This document shows, piece by piece, positions 55,365-61,609 of a stretch of DNA of 61,609 bases. Location of the stretch: NCBI GenBank assembly GCA_945901085.1, contig CAMDJV010000022.1:1-61609 (forward strand). The letters run 5' to 3'. The stretch comes from Rhodovarius crocodyli. Lineage in GTDB: Bacteria > Pseudomonadota > Alphaproteobacteria > Acetobacterales > Acetobacteraceae. Numbering within the stretch: the stretch's first letter is position 1; the number at the start of each line of letters is the position of its first letter. Position numbers and translations under genes: made by a program. Below the pieces are notes generated by a model. The model was not told the DNA's origin. It saw only the letters and a list, made by a program, of their open reading frames with translations, and searched no databases.

Positions 55365-56069
55365 TCAGCCACCGACGGTTTTGTCCACGACATCGCAGAG
55401 GCGCTGCAGGCGCACCACGGCGTCCTTTTGCAGCGCCGCCTCCATGTCGGGGTGGCCGATCACCGTGCGCCAGACCGCACGCCCGGCCAGGAAGCCCGAG
55501 GCGCCCTCCCGACACGCCCATTCGACGGCCTGCGGAAAAGCGTCGGGCGTGACGCCGGAGGACAGCACGACCCAGGGCCCGTTCACAATGCGCGTCAGTT
55601 CGGCGCAGGCACGCCGGACCACTGCCTCCGGTCCGTTACCGAAGAGCGGCATCTCCGCCTTGTAGATATCGGCACCGCGTCCGCCCAACTCCTGCGCGGC
55701 GGGCAGGATACCCTCGGCAGTGTCCCATGCGCGGCCGTCGCGTGGCTTGCGGCAGACCGGCTCCACAATGCTGACCATGCCTGCGGCCCTGCACCGCGCG
55801 ACGAAATCATCCACCAGGGCGATGCGCGCCTCTGGATTTCCATCCGGGCGCCAGATGACCAGCAGCTTCAGCGCGGCCGCACCCTCGGCCATGACCTTCG
55901 CCGGCACAACCTCATCGTCGATTCGGGAATCCGCCACCAATTCGCCCGGGCCAGGCAGAAGGATATCCGCGGCGGCGATCAGCGCGCAGCCCGGCGCGAC
56001 CGCACCTTCCGCAATGGCCCGGTCCCATGCGAACTCGCGGTCAAGCAGCGCCGCCGAGGCATAGGGCGT
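55365..56069 (-). pseudogene. LacD/YihT-type aldolase lacking its N-terminus, fused to a permease fragment
   Basis: From YASAALLDREFAWDRAI to the stop, about 234 residues match class I aldolases of the LacD family. GAAALKLLVIWRPDG, GMVSIVEPVCRKPRDG, GADIYKAEMPLFGNGPEAVV (Schiff-base Lys) and WVVLSSGVTPDAFPQAVEWA followed by GASGFLAGRAVW are all recognisable. From memory they resemble E. coli YihT (sulfofructose-1-phosphate aldolase) more than tagatose-bisphosphate aldolase. About 55-60 N-terminal residues, including the first strand, are missing. They are replaced in frame by a permease piece, giving one open frame from GTG 56267. Catalytic residues remain, so residual function cannot be excluded, but a whole barrel is unlikely. 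Confidence 0.7.
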
Positions 56070-56279
56070 CAGCACCAGCACCGTTCGTGTCCCGGTCAGC
56101 CCCACCTCGGTGAACATCACGAGCCAGGGCAGCAGGAACAGCGTCCCCGGCGCCATGCGCGCAAAGAGGGTGGCTGTTGCCGGCCATGTCATGCGGTGCC
56201 ACGCCATGGCGAAGGCCGCCGGGAAGCCGAGTGCGAGGCCGAACAGCGTGGAGCCGCCGGAGACCACAAGGCTGTTCCA
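56070..56279 (-). pseudogene. MalG-type sugar ABC permease fragment inside a chimeric frame
   Basis: The minus strand encodes WNSLVVSGGSTLFGLALGFP and AAFAMAWHR, then PGTLFLLPWLVMFTEVGLTG and TRTVLVLT, an internal piece of a MalG/UgpE-type permease spanning two helices. It joins an HTH-gene start on one side, in another frame, and the aldolase in frame on the other. Sugar permeases and LacD/YihT aldolases are natural operon partners, so both scraps may come from one lost sugar cluster. Confidence 0.65.
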
Positions 56280-56282
56280 GGT

Positions 56283-56379
56283 GGCCGAGCCAGCGCCACC
56301 GCTCCAGCGTCCGCGGGCTCACGCTCCAGCGACGAGCGAGATGCACCTGATTGAAGTGTGCGATAGGAATATCACTCAT
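56283..56379 (-). pseudogene. AlpA/excisionase-like HTH gene, N-terminal stub
   Basis: The ATG at 56379 overlaps the Cro-like gene stop (ATGA). It encodes IAHFNQVHLARRWSVSPRTL, then ERWRWLG, the opening of a phage or element helix-turn-helix protein (L-A-x-R-W-x-x-S-x-R-T-L-E-R-W-R). After WLG the sequence becomes the permease fragment, so the element boundary or a deletion junction lies near 56280. Confidence 0.6.
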
Positions 56380-56603
56380 GATGATTTCCTCGAAGACAAT
56401 CGATTGGCATTGTTTTTTTCCAATCGAGTGATGAAAGTCACGACCTTGTCGGCCGTGGCTAGGCTAGGGGAGCGCCCCCAGCGCAAATGCGTGATAAAGC
56501 TTGGATCTCCAACCACTTCTCGGCCGAAATCAGTAGCTTTCATGCGCGAGGCCTTAAGGAAGGCCTCGACCGCTTCGGAAAAATGTTCGGTGTACGTTCT
56601 CAT
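56376..56603 (-). CDS. Small Cro-like DNA-binding protein
   Basis: This is a 75-residue basic protein with a predicted helix-turn-helix: AVEAFLKASRMKATDFGREV, then DPSFITHLRWGRSPSLATAD. It is divergent from an S24 (CI-type) repressor with 92 bases between, the classic Cro/CI layout. It overlaps the HTH stub downstream. It probably binds the inverted repeats in the shared region. No strong ribosome site is seen before ATG 56603. Confidence 0.65.
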   Translation of the reverse strand: MRTYTEHFSEAVEAFLKASRMKATDFGREVVGDPSFITHLRWGRSPSLATADKVVTFITRLEKNNANRLSSRKSS

Positions 56604-56695
56604 GGCTGGCGATAGGAATGACCATCAATCGCCTGTTGGTCAAACAATTAAAATAGGCTATTCCCTATCTCTGCATCGCCAAGGAGTTAGCAGTC
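56604..56695. promoter_or_regulatory. Divergent Cro/CI-type promoter-operator region
   Basis: TGACCA (56619-56624) and TGGTCA (56637-56642) form a perfect inverted repeat with a 12-base centre. GATAGGAAT (56611) recurs inverted as ATTCCCTATC (56660). CGATAGGAAT also appears at 56361, inside the start of the HTH stub. A TTGGTC-17-TATTCC promoter toward the repressor is possible. AAGGAG (56681-56686) serves the repressor ATG. Confidence 0.55.
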
Positions 56696-57409
56696 ATGGA
56701 CCTCGATCCGATCCGGCTGAAGATCATGAAACTCATCCAAAATTCGGACAGCAACCTGAAAAACGCGTCCATCGCGATCGGGCGGAACGCGGCCTATCTG
56801 CACCAGTATCTGTATCGGGGAACACCGAGGATCCTGCCGGAGGATGCCCGCGAAGCGCTGGCTGCTCATCTTGGAGTGGACGATGATAGCCTCAGACCAC
56901 CAGGCAGCGTGAAGCCAGAGCCGGTCGAGGCTGCACCTGATGTAGCTACCGTCGCCCCTGCACGGCGGCGCGCACGCCCATCGGTCGACGGCTTCGCTGC
57001 TGTGAGCGAACTCGATGTTCGCGCCTCGGCAGGTGCCGGCGCGATTTTTGATGGGCTGGAGGAGAGCCGCGCGACTTGGCTGTTTCCAGCCCCCGTTATC
57101 CGGCACGAATTCCGAGCTCGACCGGAGGATCTCCGGATGCTCACCATCGACGGAGATTCGATGGAACCGCTCCTGTCGTCGGGCGATCGAATCCTGATCG
57201 ACACCAGTCAGCGCGTGCCGGTGCCGCCCGGGATCTTTGTGATCTGGGACGGGATGGGTATCGTGGCTAAGAGGGTGGAGCACGTGCCGAATTCGGAGCC
57301 AGCCACCATTGTCATCAAGTCGGTGAACCCGGACTACCAGACCTATGAGCGCGGAGCTGAGGAAGTGAACATCATTGGCCGGGTAATCTGGTCGGCGCGG
57401 CGCCTATGA
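56696..57409 (+). CDS. S24-family (CI/LexA-like) phage repressor
   Basis: This is a 237-residue repressor. An N-terminal helical DNA-binding part (IGRNAAYLHQYLYRG, HLGVDDDSLRPPG) is followed by a basic linker and the S24 self-cleavage domain. Catalytic Ser155 is in TIDGDSMEPLLSSGDRIL and Lys192 in GIVAKRVEH. The stretch VRASAGAGA (about 108-116) is a plausible cleavage region. On DNA damage such repressors autocleave and induce the element. Position and divergent Cro-like gene support this role. AAGGAGTTAGCAGTC precedes the ATG. Confidence 0.88.
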   Translation: MDLDPIRLKIMKLIQNSDSNLKNASIAIGRNAAYLHQYLYRGTPRILPEDAREALAAHLGVDDDSLRPPGSVKPEPVEAAPDVATVAPARRRARPSVDGFAAVSELDVRASAGAGAIFDGLEESRATWLFPAPVIRHEFRARPEDLRMLTIDGDSMEPLLSSGDRILIDTSQRVPVPPGIFVIWDGMGIVAKRVEHVPNSEPATIVIKSVNPDYQTYERGAEEVNIIGRVIWSARRL

Positions 57410-57434
57410 AGAAAGCCATGCCAGGAATTCGCGC

Positions 57435-57875
57435 GTGACCAATGAAGATGCCCTGCGGGAGAAGCTCCGCAAGATCGAGGCCCTATTTGCCGGCGCTGCG
57501 AGCAGCGGGGAGAAAGCTGCGGCTGACGCTGCGGCCCAGCGCATTCGAGCGCGTTTGCGCGAGGCTCAGGCCGAAGCCAAGCCGGTAGACATCAAGGTTT
57601 CGGTTCCGGATATTTGGTCGCAGAAGCTGTTTATCGCGCTATGCCGACGATATGGGCTGAAGCCCTTTCGGTATCGCCGCATGCACCGCCAGTCCCTCAT
57701 CGTCCGTGCGCCGCGCGCCTTCGTGGATAAGGTGCTCTGGCCTGAGTTCCAGCAATTGAGCAGCGCTTTGACCGCCTATATTGCCGAAATCACGGATCGA
57801 ATGATCCGCGAGGAAATTCACGGCGACGTGGCCGATGCCGACGAGCTTGATGAACCCAGGCAGATCAGCCGATGA
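57435..57875 (+). CDS. Hypothetical protein, DUF2786-like N-terminus
   Basis: This 146-residue protein opens with LREKLRKIEALFAGAASSGE, then AAADAAAQRIRARLREA, a pattern of the DUF2786 family often carried by phages and plasmids. A central WSQKLFIALCRRYGLKPF-RYRR segment and a helical C-terminus follow. The GTG at 57435 follows the repressor stop by 25 bases, so it may be part of the repressor transcript. Function unknown. Confidence 0.65.
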   Translation: MTNEDALREKLRKIEALFAGAASSGEKAAADAAAQRIRARLREAQAEAKPVDIKVSVPDIWSQKLFIALCRRYGLKPFRYRRMHRQSLIVRAPRAFVDKVLWPEFQQLSSALTAYIAEITDRMIREEIHGDVADADELDEPRQISR

Positions 57876-57963
57876 GGCGCTTTCTGCTCGGTGCCGTTCA
57901 GGTGGGGGCACTTGGCCTGGCAGCGTCCGACGTCATGAGGGTCACCTTTTGGTGAACCCCGGC

Positions 57964-58821
57964 ATGCTAGAAAATCCCAGTGTAAAAGCATGGCTGGGCG
58001 GCATTGAGCCCGCCTGGACGCTTCTGGACCAGCACAGCTTTGCTGCATTGCAATGGCCGCCAATGACGTCTGACAGCGCAATCTATCTGGCCAGAAACCT
58101 CACGCCAAACGAGATGGCGCAATCAGCCGTTGCGTCCAACTTGGCAATGCTGCTCCGCACAGCCACTGCAGCTCCTGGATTGAAGCTCACGGCGACGGGA
58201 AACCTGGCACGCAGTGTCGTCGCAGAGATGATCAACCGTTTCATCTGGCCCAGCTTCGACAAAGACCAGCTCTTTCGCATGAACAAGGTCGTCAACGAGC
58301 ACGACTTCTGGCCTCTCCTGTTTATTCGGCAACTCGCCCAAACCGTGGGTTTCCTGCGAAAATCGAAGGGCCACTTCAGGGCCGCGCCACTCGGCCGTGA
58401 AGCCATCACCGAAGTGAACCTGCCTGTGCTGCAGGCGCTGCTGTTTCATGTGGCGATGTGGCAAATCGATCTGCGTGATTTCGGGAGCGGCATGCATGGC
58501 CGTTGGCCCCAGGGAGATGTCAGCGTGGTTCTGTGGTCGCTCTCGGTGGCGGCCAATGATTGGCAGTCGCCGGAGCGTCTGACGCGCCTGTGCACGATCC
58601 CGAACAATAGCGTGCTGGCGGCGGAATGGGATTCCGGCAGCATGATAATGGAGGCACGCATTCTCCGACCGCTGCACTGGTTTGGCCTGCTGGATCATAA
58701 GCAAGAGGCGATCGAGGGACGACCTTTTGGCGAGCGGCGGTTTTACCGAAAGACGGACCTGTTTGATCGTTTTATTTCATTCGACGTGAAGACCGAGGCA
58801 AGCGGAGCGATTCGGCATTAG
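57964..58821 (+). CDS. Conserved-looking hypothetical protein of the mobile region
   Basis: This protein has about 285 residues from ATG 57964 (GTG 57952 is equally possible). It includes WLGGIEPAWTLLDQHSFAAL, GLKLTATGNLARSVVAEMIN, DFWPLLFIRQLAQTVGFLRK and HWFGLLD near the end. The GLKLTATGNL motif recurs, in my recollection, in plasmid or element hypotheticals, without known activity. Base use is less GC-rich than the operons to the left. It probably belongs to the same element as the S24 switch. Confidence 0.65.
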   Translation: MLENPSVKAWLGGIEPAWTLLDQHSFAALQWPPMTSDSAIYLARNLTPNEMAQSAVASNLAMLLRTATAAPGLKLTATGNLARSVVAEMINRFIWPSFDKDQLFRMNKVVNEHDFWPLLFIRQLAQTVGFLRKSKGHFRAAPLGREAITEVNLPVLQALLFHVAMWQIDLRDFGSGMHGRWPQGDVSVVLWSLSVAANDWQSPERLTRLCTIPNNSVLAAEWDSGSMIMEARILRPLHWFGLLDHKQEAIEGRPFGERRFYRKTDLFDRFISFDVKTEASGAIRH

Positions 58822-58939
58822 CGAGGGCATCCAGGCGGTGCCGCCAATTTCGCTCTGGTGCTTTCTTTCTCCCTGAACTTCGCGCCCCGCGTATCTGTTG
58901 TTTCGTTCACACAGGATGGCGGTAGATCGTCGCACTACG
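58822..58939. other. Gap before the recombinase module
   Basis: No gene is recognised in this gap. It should contain the promoter for the four-gene recombinase module that follows, but no strong -35/-10 pair is visible. Confidence 0.4.
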
Positions 58940-59161
58940 ATGATCACGAACCCCGCCAGCCGGACAAAAAATCTCCATCTCCCACCCCACCTGCGAGAGG
59001 TCTGCCGCCTCCTTGCCGCAGGCTTGGTGCGGCTGCGCAGCCACGACGCCGAAGATAGGGCAGGGGAGGGCAGTCATGCTCGGGGGACTGGAGACATTCG
59101 CCTACACTCCACCGCCCGCCAGCGCCGTCATGCGAACCCCAACAGAAAGGGACTCGCATGA
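58940..59161 (+). CDS. Small hypothetical protein heading the recombinase module
   Basis: This 73-residue protein reads LHLPPHLREVCRLLAAGLVR, then GDIRLHSTARQRRHANPNRK. The ending resembles small proteins (S-L-H/D-F-T-x-x-Q-S-G-H-A-x-P) found just upstream of DUF2924/recombinase pairs in alphaproteobacteria, as I recall them. The stop overlaps the DUF2924 ATG (ATGA), which supports a real gene. The ATG at 58916 is an alternative start. Confidence 0.6.
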   Translation: MITNPASRTKNLHLPPHLREVCRLLAAGLVRLRSHDAEDRAGEGSHARGTGDIRLHSTARQRRHANPNRKGLA

Positions 59162-59655
59162 CCAGACGATCATCTGCCGCGCCCGTGGCAGGCCCCACCA
59201 TTCCGAAAATACCACCGACCGAGGTGCTCGGCCGGCTGGCGGCGCTGCAGGCGGCGCCCATCGCCATGCTCAAGCGGCAATGGCGCGAACTCTATGGCAA
59301 AGACGCACCGCCCTTCAGCCGAAGCTACATCACCAGCAGATTGGCCTACCGCATCCAGGAACTCGCATATGGCGGGCTAAAGCCAGAGACGGCCGACCGG
59401 CTGGTGGCGCTGGGCGAGCAATTGGATGGCGGGAATGTCGTCCTGCGCCGCATCCGTGCTGACGGACGGCCGCTGGCCGGCACGCGCCTGATCCGCGAAT
59501 GGCAGGGCGTGCAGCATGTCGTCACGGTGCGCATGAACGACTTCGAATTCGAGGGGCGGCCCTACCAGTCGCTCTCGGCCATCGCCCGCCACATCACCGG
59601 CACGCGCTGGAATGGCTGGACGTTCTTTGGGCTGAAGGGGAGGGCAGGGGCATGA
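59158..59655 (+). CDS. DUF2924 domain-containing protein
   Basis: This 165-residue basic protein includes LAALQAAPIAMLKRQWRELY, PFSRSYITSRLAYRIQELAY, GTRLIREWQGVQHVVTVRMN and FEFEGRPYQSLSAIARHITG, then WNGWTFFGL, the DUF2924 pattern. It is always near serine recombinases in my experience of this family, and here its stop overlaps the recombinase ATG (ATGA). A DNA-binding accessory or directionality role is plausible but unproven. Confidence 0.88.
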   Translation: MTRRSSAAPVAGPTIPKIPPTEVLGRLAALQAAPIAMLKRQWRELYGKDAPPFSRSYITSRLAYRIQELAYGGLKPETADRLVALGEQLDGGNVVLRRIRADGRPLAGTRLIREWQGVQHVVTVRMNDFEFEGRPYQSLSAIARHITGTRWNGWTFFGLKGRAGA

Positions 59656-61004
59656 GCCGCAGCACCCGCATTGAGCCGGCGATGCCGGCCACCACGAAGA
59701 AGCTCCGCTGCGCGGTCTATACGCGGAAGTCCACGGACGAGGGGCTGGAGAAGGAATTTAACACCCTCGATGCGCAGCGCGATGCATGTGAGGCCTACGT
59801 GGCCAGTCAGCGCGCCGAGGGCTGGGTGCTGGTCCGAGACCGCTACGATGATGGCGGGTTCAGTGGCGGTACCCTCGACCGCCCTGCGTTGAAGCGATTG
59901 CTGGCCGATATCGAGCAGGGGCTTATAGACAATATTGTGGTATATAAGGTCGACAGGCTTAGCCGATCACTCATGGACTTCGCCAAGCTCGTACAGACAA
60001 TGGAAGACCACAGCGTTACCTTTGTGAGTGTAACTCAGTCCTTTTCCACAACGACGTCGATGGGCCGGCTGACGCTCAACATGCTGCTCAGCTTTGCACA
60101 ATATGAACGAGAAATTATTGGCGAGAGAATCCGCGACAAATTTGCGGCCTCGCGCGCCCGCGGGATGTGGATGGGGGGCAAGGTGCCGCTCGGCTACGAC
60201 GTGGTGGCCAGGAAGCTGATCGTGAACGAGGACGAGGCACCGCGGGTGCGACGCGTATTCGAGATTTTTGCCGAGACGGGATCGGGCATCGAGACGGTGC
60301 GGCGACTGCAGGGGGAGGGGGCCACCAGCAAGACGGGGCGGCCGCTGGACAAAGGCGACGTCTACAAGCTGCTGAACAACCGGACCTATGTTGGCGAGGC
60401 TGCGCACAAGGGGCAGGTCTATCCCGGCGAGCATCAGGCAATCGTGCCGCGGGAACTCTGGGATCAGGCGCATGCCGTGCTTCAGATCAGCCCGCGGGTC
60501 CGCGCCAACCAGAACCGGGCGCAGACGCCGGCGTTACTGAAGGGGCTGATCTTTGGTGTGGATGGCCGGGCGCTGTCGCCGACGCACGCCAGAAAAAATG
60601 GCCGGCTATACCGCTACTACGTGGCGCAGCGCGTGCTGAAGGGCGACGCTGCCGGCGACGACAGCATCGTGCGCCGGGTGTCGGCGGCAGAGATCGAGGC
60701 GGCGGTGGTGGACCAAGTGCGCGCGCTGCTGCGGCAGCCGGAGATCGTGGTCGGCACCTGGCGGGCGGCACGCAGGGATGCGCCCGAGCTGACAGAGGCC
60801 GAAACCCAGGATGCGCTGCATCGGCTCGACCCGCTGTGGGAGCATCTATTCCCGGCGGAGCAAGCGCGGATTGTACGGTCGCTGATGGAGCGGGTGGTGG
60901 TGGGCCCGGCAGGCGCCGACATTCGGCTGCGGCTGGACGGGTTGGGCAGCCTCGTTCGCGACCTGGGCGCGATAGTCCCGGATTCCCTGAGGGCAGCGGC
61001 ATGA
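59652..61004 (+). CDS. Large serine recombinase (site-specific integrase/invertase)
   Basis: This is a 450-residue serine recombinase. The N-terminal resolvase domain has catalytic Ser27 in CAVYTRKSTDEGLE, then YDDGGFSGGTLDRPALKRLL, VVYKVDRLSRSLMDFAKLVQ and QYEREIIGERIRDKFAASRA. The recombinase domain has GYDVVARKLIVNEDEAPRVR and GDVYKLLNNRTYVGEAAHKG. The zinc-ribbon region appears reduced: no clear Cys pairs at GLIFGVDGRALSPTHARKNG, where CGLI-C-G is usual. It would integrate or excise the element. It is coupled by ATGA on both sides. Confidence 0.92.
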   Translation: MSRSTRIEPAMPATTKKLRCAVYTRKSTDEGLEKEFNTLDAQRDACEAYVASQRAEGWVLVRDRYDDGGFSGGTLDRPALKRLLADIEQGLIDNIVVYKVDRLSRSLMDFAKLVQTMEDHSVTFVSVTQSFSTTTSMGRLTLNMLLSFAQYEREIIGERIRDKFAASRARGMWMGGKVPLGYDVVARKLIVNEDEAPRVRRVFEIFAETGSGIETVRRLQGEGATSKTGRPLDKGDVYKLLNNRTYVGEAAHKGQVYPGEHQAIVPRELWDQAHAVLQISPRVRANQNRAQTPALLKGLIFGVDGRALSPTHARKNGRLYRYYVAQRVLKGDAAGDDSIVRRVSAAEIEAAVVDQVRALLRQPEIVVGTWRAARRDAPELTEAETQDALHRLDPLWEHLFPAEQARIVRSLMERVVVGPAGADIRLRLDGLGSLVRDLGAIVPDSLRAAA

Positions 61005-61393
61005 CGACCGCCACCAGCATTACGGTCCGGGTGCCGCTGGCAATCCGGCACCGGCCGGGCCGGAAGACCATCGTCGTGCCGGCAGAGGCTGGCCCGGCCG
61101 CTGTCCCCACACGTGCCGATCCGGCGCTGGTGAAGGCCCTGGCTCGTGCCCACCGGTACCAACGAATGCTCGACCAGGGGCGCCATGCTTCGTTGACTGA
61201 ACTGGCGGCGGCCGAAAAGGTCGACCGGTCCTTCCTTGGAAAACTCCTAAGCCTGACGCTGCTGGCGCCGGATCTGGTTGAGGCGATCCTCGAGGGCCGT
61301 TGCGATGCCGGCCTGCCGGCCCTTCTTCGCCCTTTTCCGGCATCCTGGCATGAGCAGGCCAGCACATTGGCCGCCGGAAGCAGCCCGGCTTAG
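61001..61393 (+). CDS. Small protein downstream of the recombinase, HTH-like
   Basis: This 130-residue protein reads AIRHRPGRKTIVVPAEAG, then LVKALARAHRYQRMLDQGRH and LAAAEKVDRSFLGKLLSLTL, then LAPDLVEAILEG. The ELAAAEKVDRSFLGKLLSLTLLAP stretch looks like a helix-turn-helix, as in small proteins that follow alphaproteobacterial recombinases. The ATG overlaps the recombinase stop (ATGA). A role in control of recombination is only inference. Confidence 0.75.
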   Translation: MTTATSITVRVPLAIRHRPGRKTIVVPAEAGPAAVPTRADPALVKALARAHRYQRMLDQGRHASLTELAAAEKVDRSFLGKLLSLTLLAPDLVEAILEGRCDAGLPALLRPFPASWHEQASTLAAGSSPA

Positions 61394-61609
61394 GCCCAAC
61401 CAAACAATCTCAAAGGCTCATGGGACGATTCGGCTGAAGGGCGCGCCATCTGACATGCCAATAAACAACCAAGCTCGGGGGTAATACGTCCAGGATTTCA
61501 GCCCTGGTTCTCATCGCGAGGCGAAGCGAATGCGCAACTCACAGCGCGAACCTCTCAAAAATTCTATTATTAAACAGTTGCCTAAAGCTCGGGAAGAAAA
61601 CGGCGAAGT
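61394..61609. other. AT-richer tail of the window, no gene
   Basis: After the last small gene the sequence becomes richer in A and T. I see no tRNA, direct repeat or convincing att core. A small stem CCAGG-ATTTCAGC-CCTGG (61490-61507) is the only structure noticed. The element end may lie here or beyond the window. Confidence 0.4.

Noticed and set aside
61490-61507. CCAGG...CCTGG stem as an attachment site or terminator
   Set aside because: It is only five pairs with no T run, and no second copy was noticed elsewhere in the window.

Overview
This is a GC-rich bacterial window. It looks like an alphaproteobacterium, and Acetobacteraceae (a Roseomonas-like, Rhodospirillales background) would fit best. 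The reasons are the many orphan Bug/TTT-type periplasmic binding proteins, the four ABC importer operons, the DUF2924 plus serine-recombinase module and the IS630-type scraps. The taxonomic call is inference. There are no rRNA, tRNA or housekeeping genes; almost everything is accessory catabolism and transport.

Layout. 1-8820: end of an MmgE/PrpD gene, a dead mandelate-racemase-type gene and a tandem CaiB-type CoA-transferase on the minus strand. Divergent from these is a three-subunit biotin-dependent acyl-CoA carboxylase followed by two Bug binding proteins. 9590-14245: a minus-strand group of MetX-like hydrolase, LysR regulator, TauD-type dioxygenase and GMC oxidoreductase. 14712-19842: an SDR gene divergent from an IclR-led plus-strand operon (sialidase-like BNR protein, dihydrodipicolinate-synthase-family lyase, Bug protein). 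20294-29330: a seven-gene minus-strand operon, dipeptide-type ABC importer plus HyuB/HyuA (hydantoinase/oxoprolinase). 29540-30850: a divergent LLM flavin monooxygenase. 31578-40158: a second seven-gene operon on the same plan, a dimethylformamidase-like protein, a dipeptide-type importer and an aspartoacylase-family deacylase. 40272-46645: class II aldolase, PuuE-type allantoinase/deacetylase and a spermidine/putrescine-type ABC importer. 47224-54604: a sugar-type ABC importer coupled to a lone molybdopterin hydroxylase subunit and a hydroxyisobutyrate-dehydrogenase-type reductase. 55000-61393: a mobile region with a chimeric aldolase relic, a phage-like Cro/S24 repressor switch and a recombinase module whose four genes overlap end to start.

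Two themes stand out. First, importers are wired by 1-4 base overlaps to enzymes that act mainly on C-N bonds (hydantoinase/oxoprolinase, DMFase-like, deacylase, PuuE-type), so the window reads as a set of import-and-hydrolyse units for small nitrogenous organic compounds. Substrates cannot be read from the sequence. Second, most cluster edges carry one broken gene: lost start codon, nonsense codon, truncation or frameshift. Two IS630-family tails sit at such scars. The region therefore appears to have been assembled and eroded by repeated insertion and deletion.
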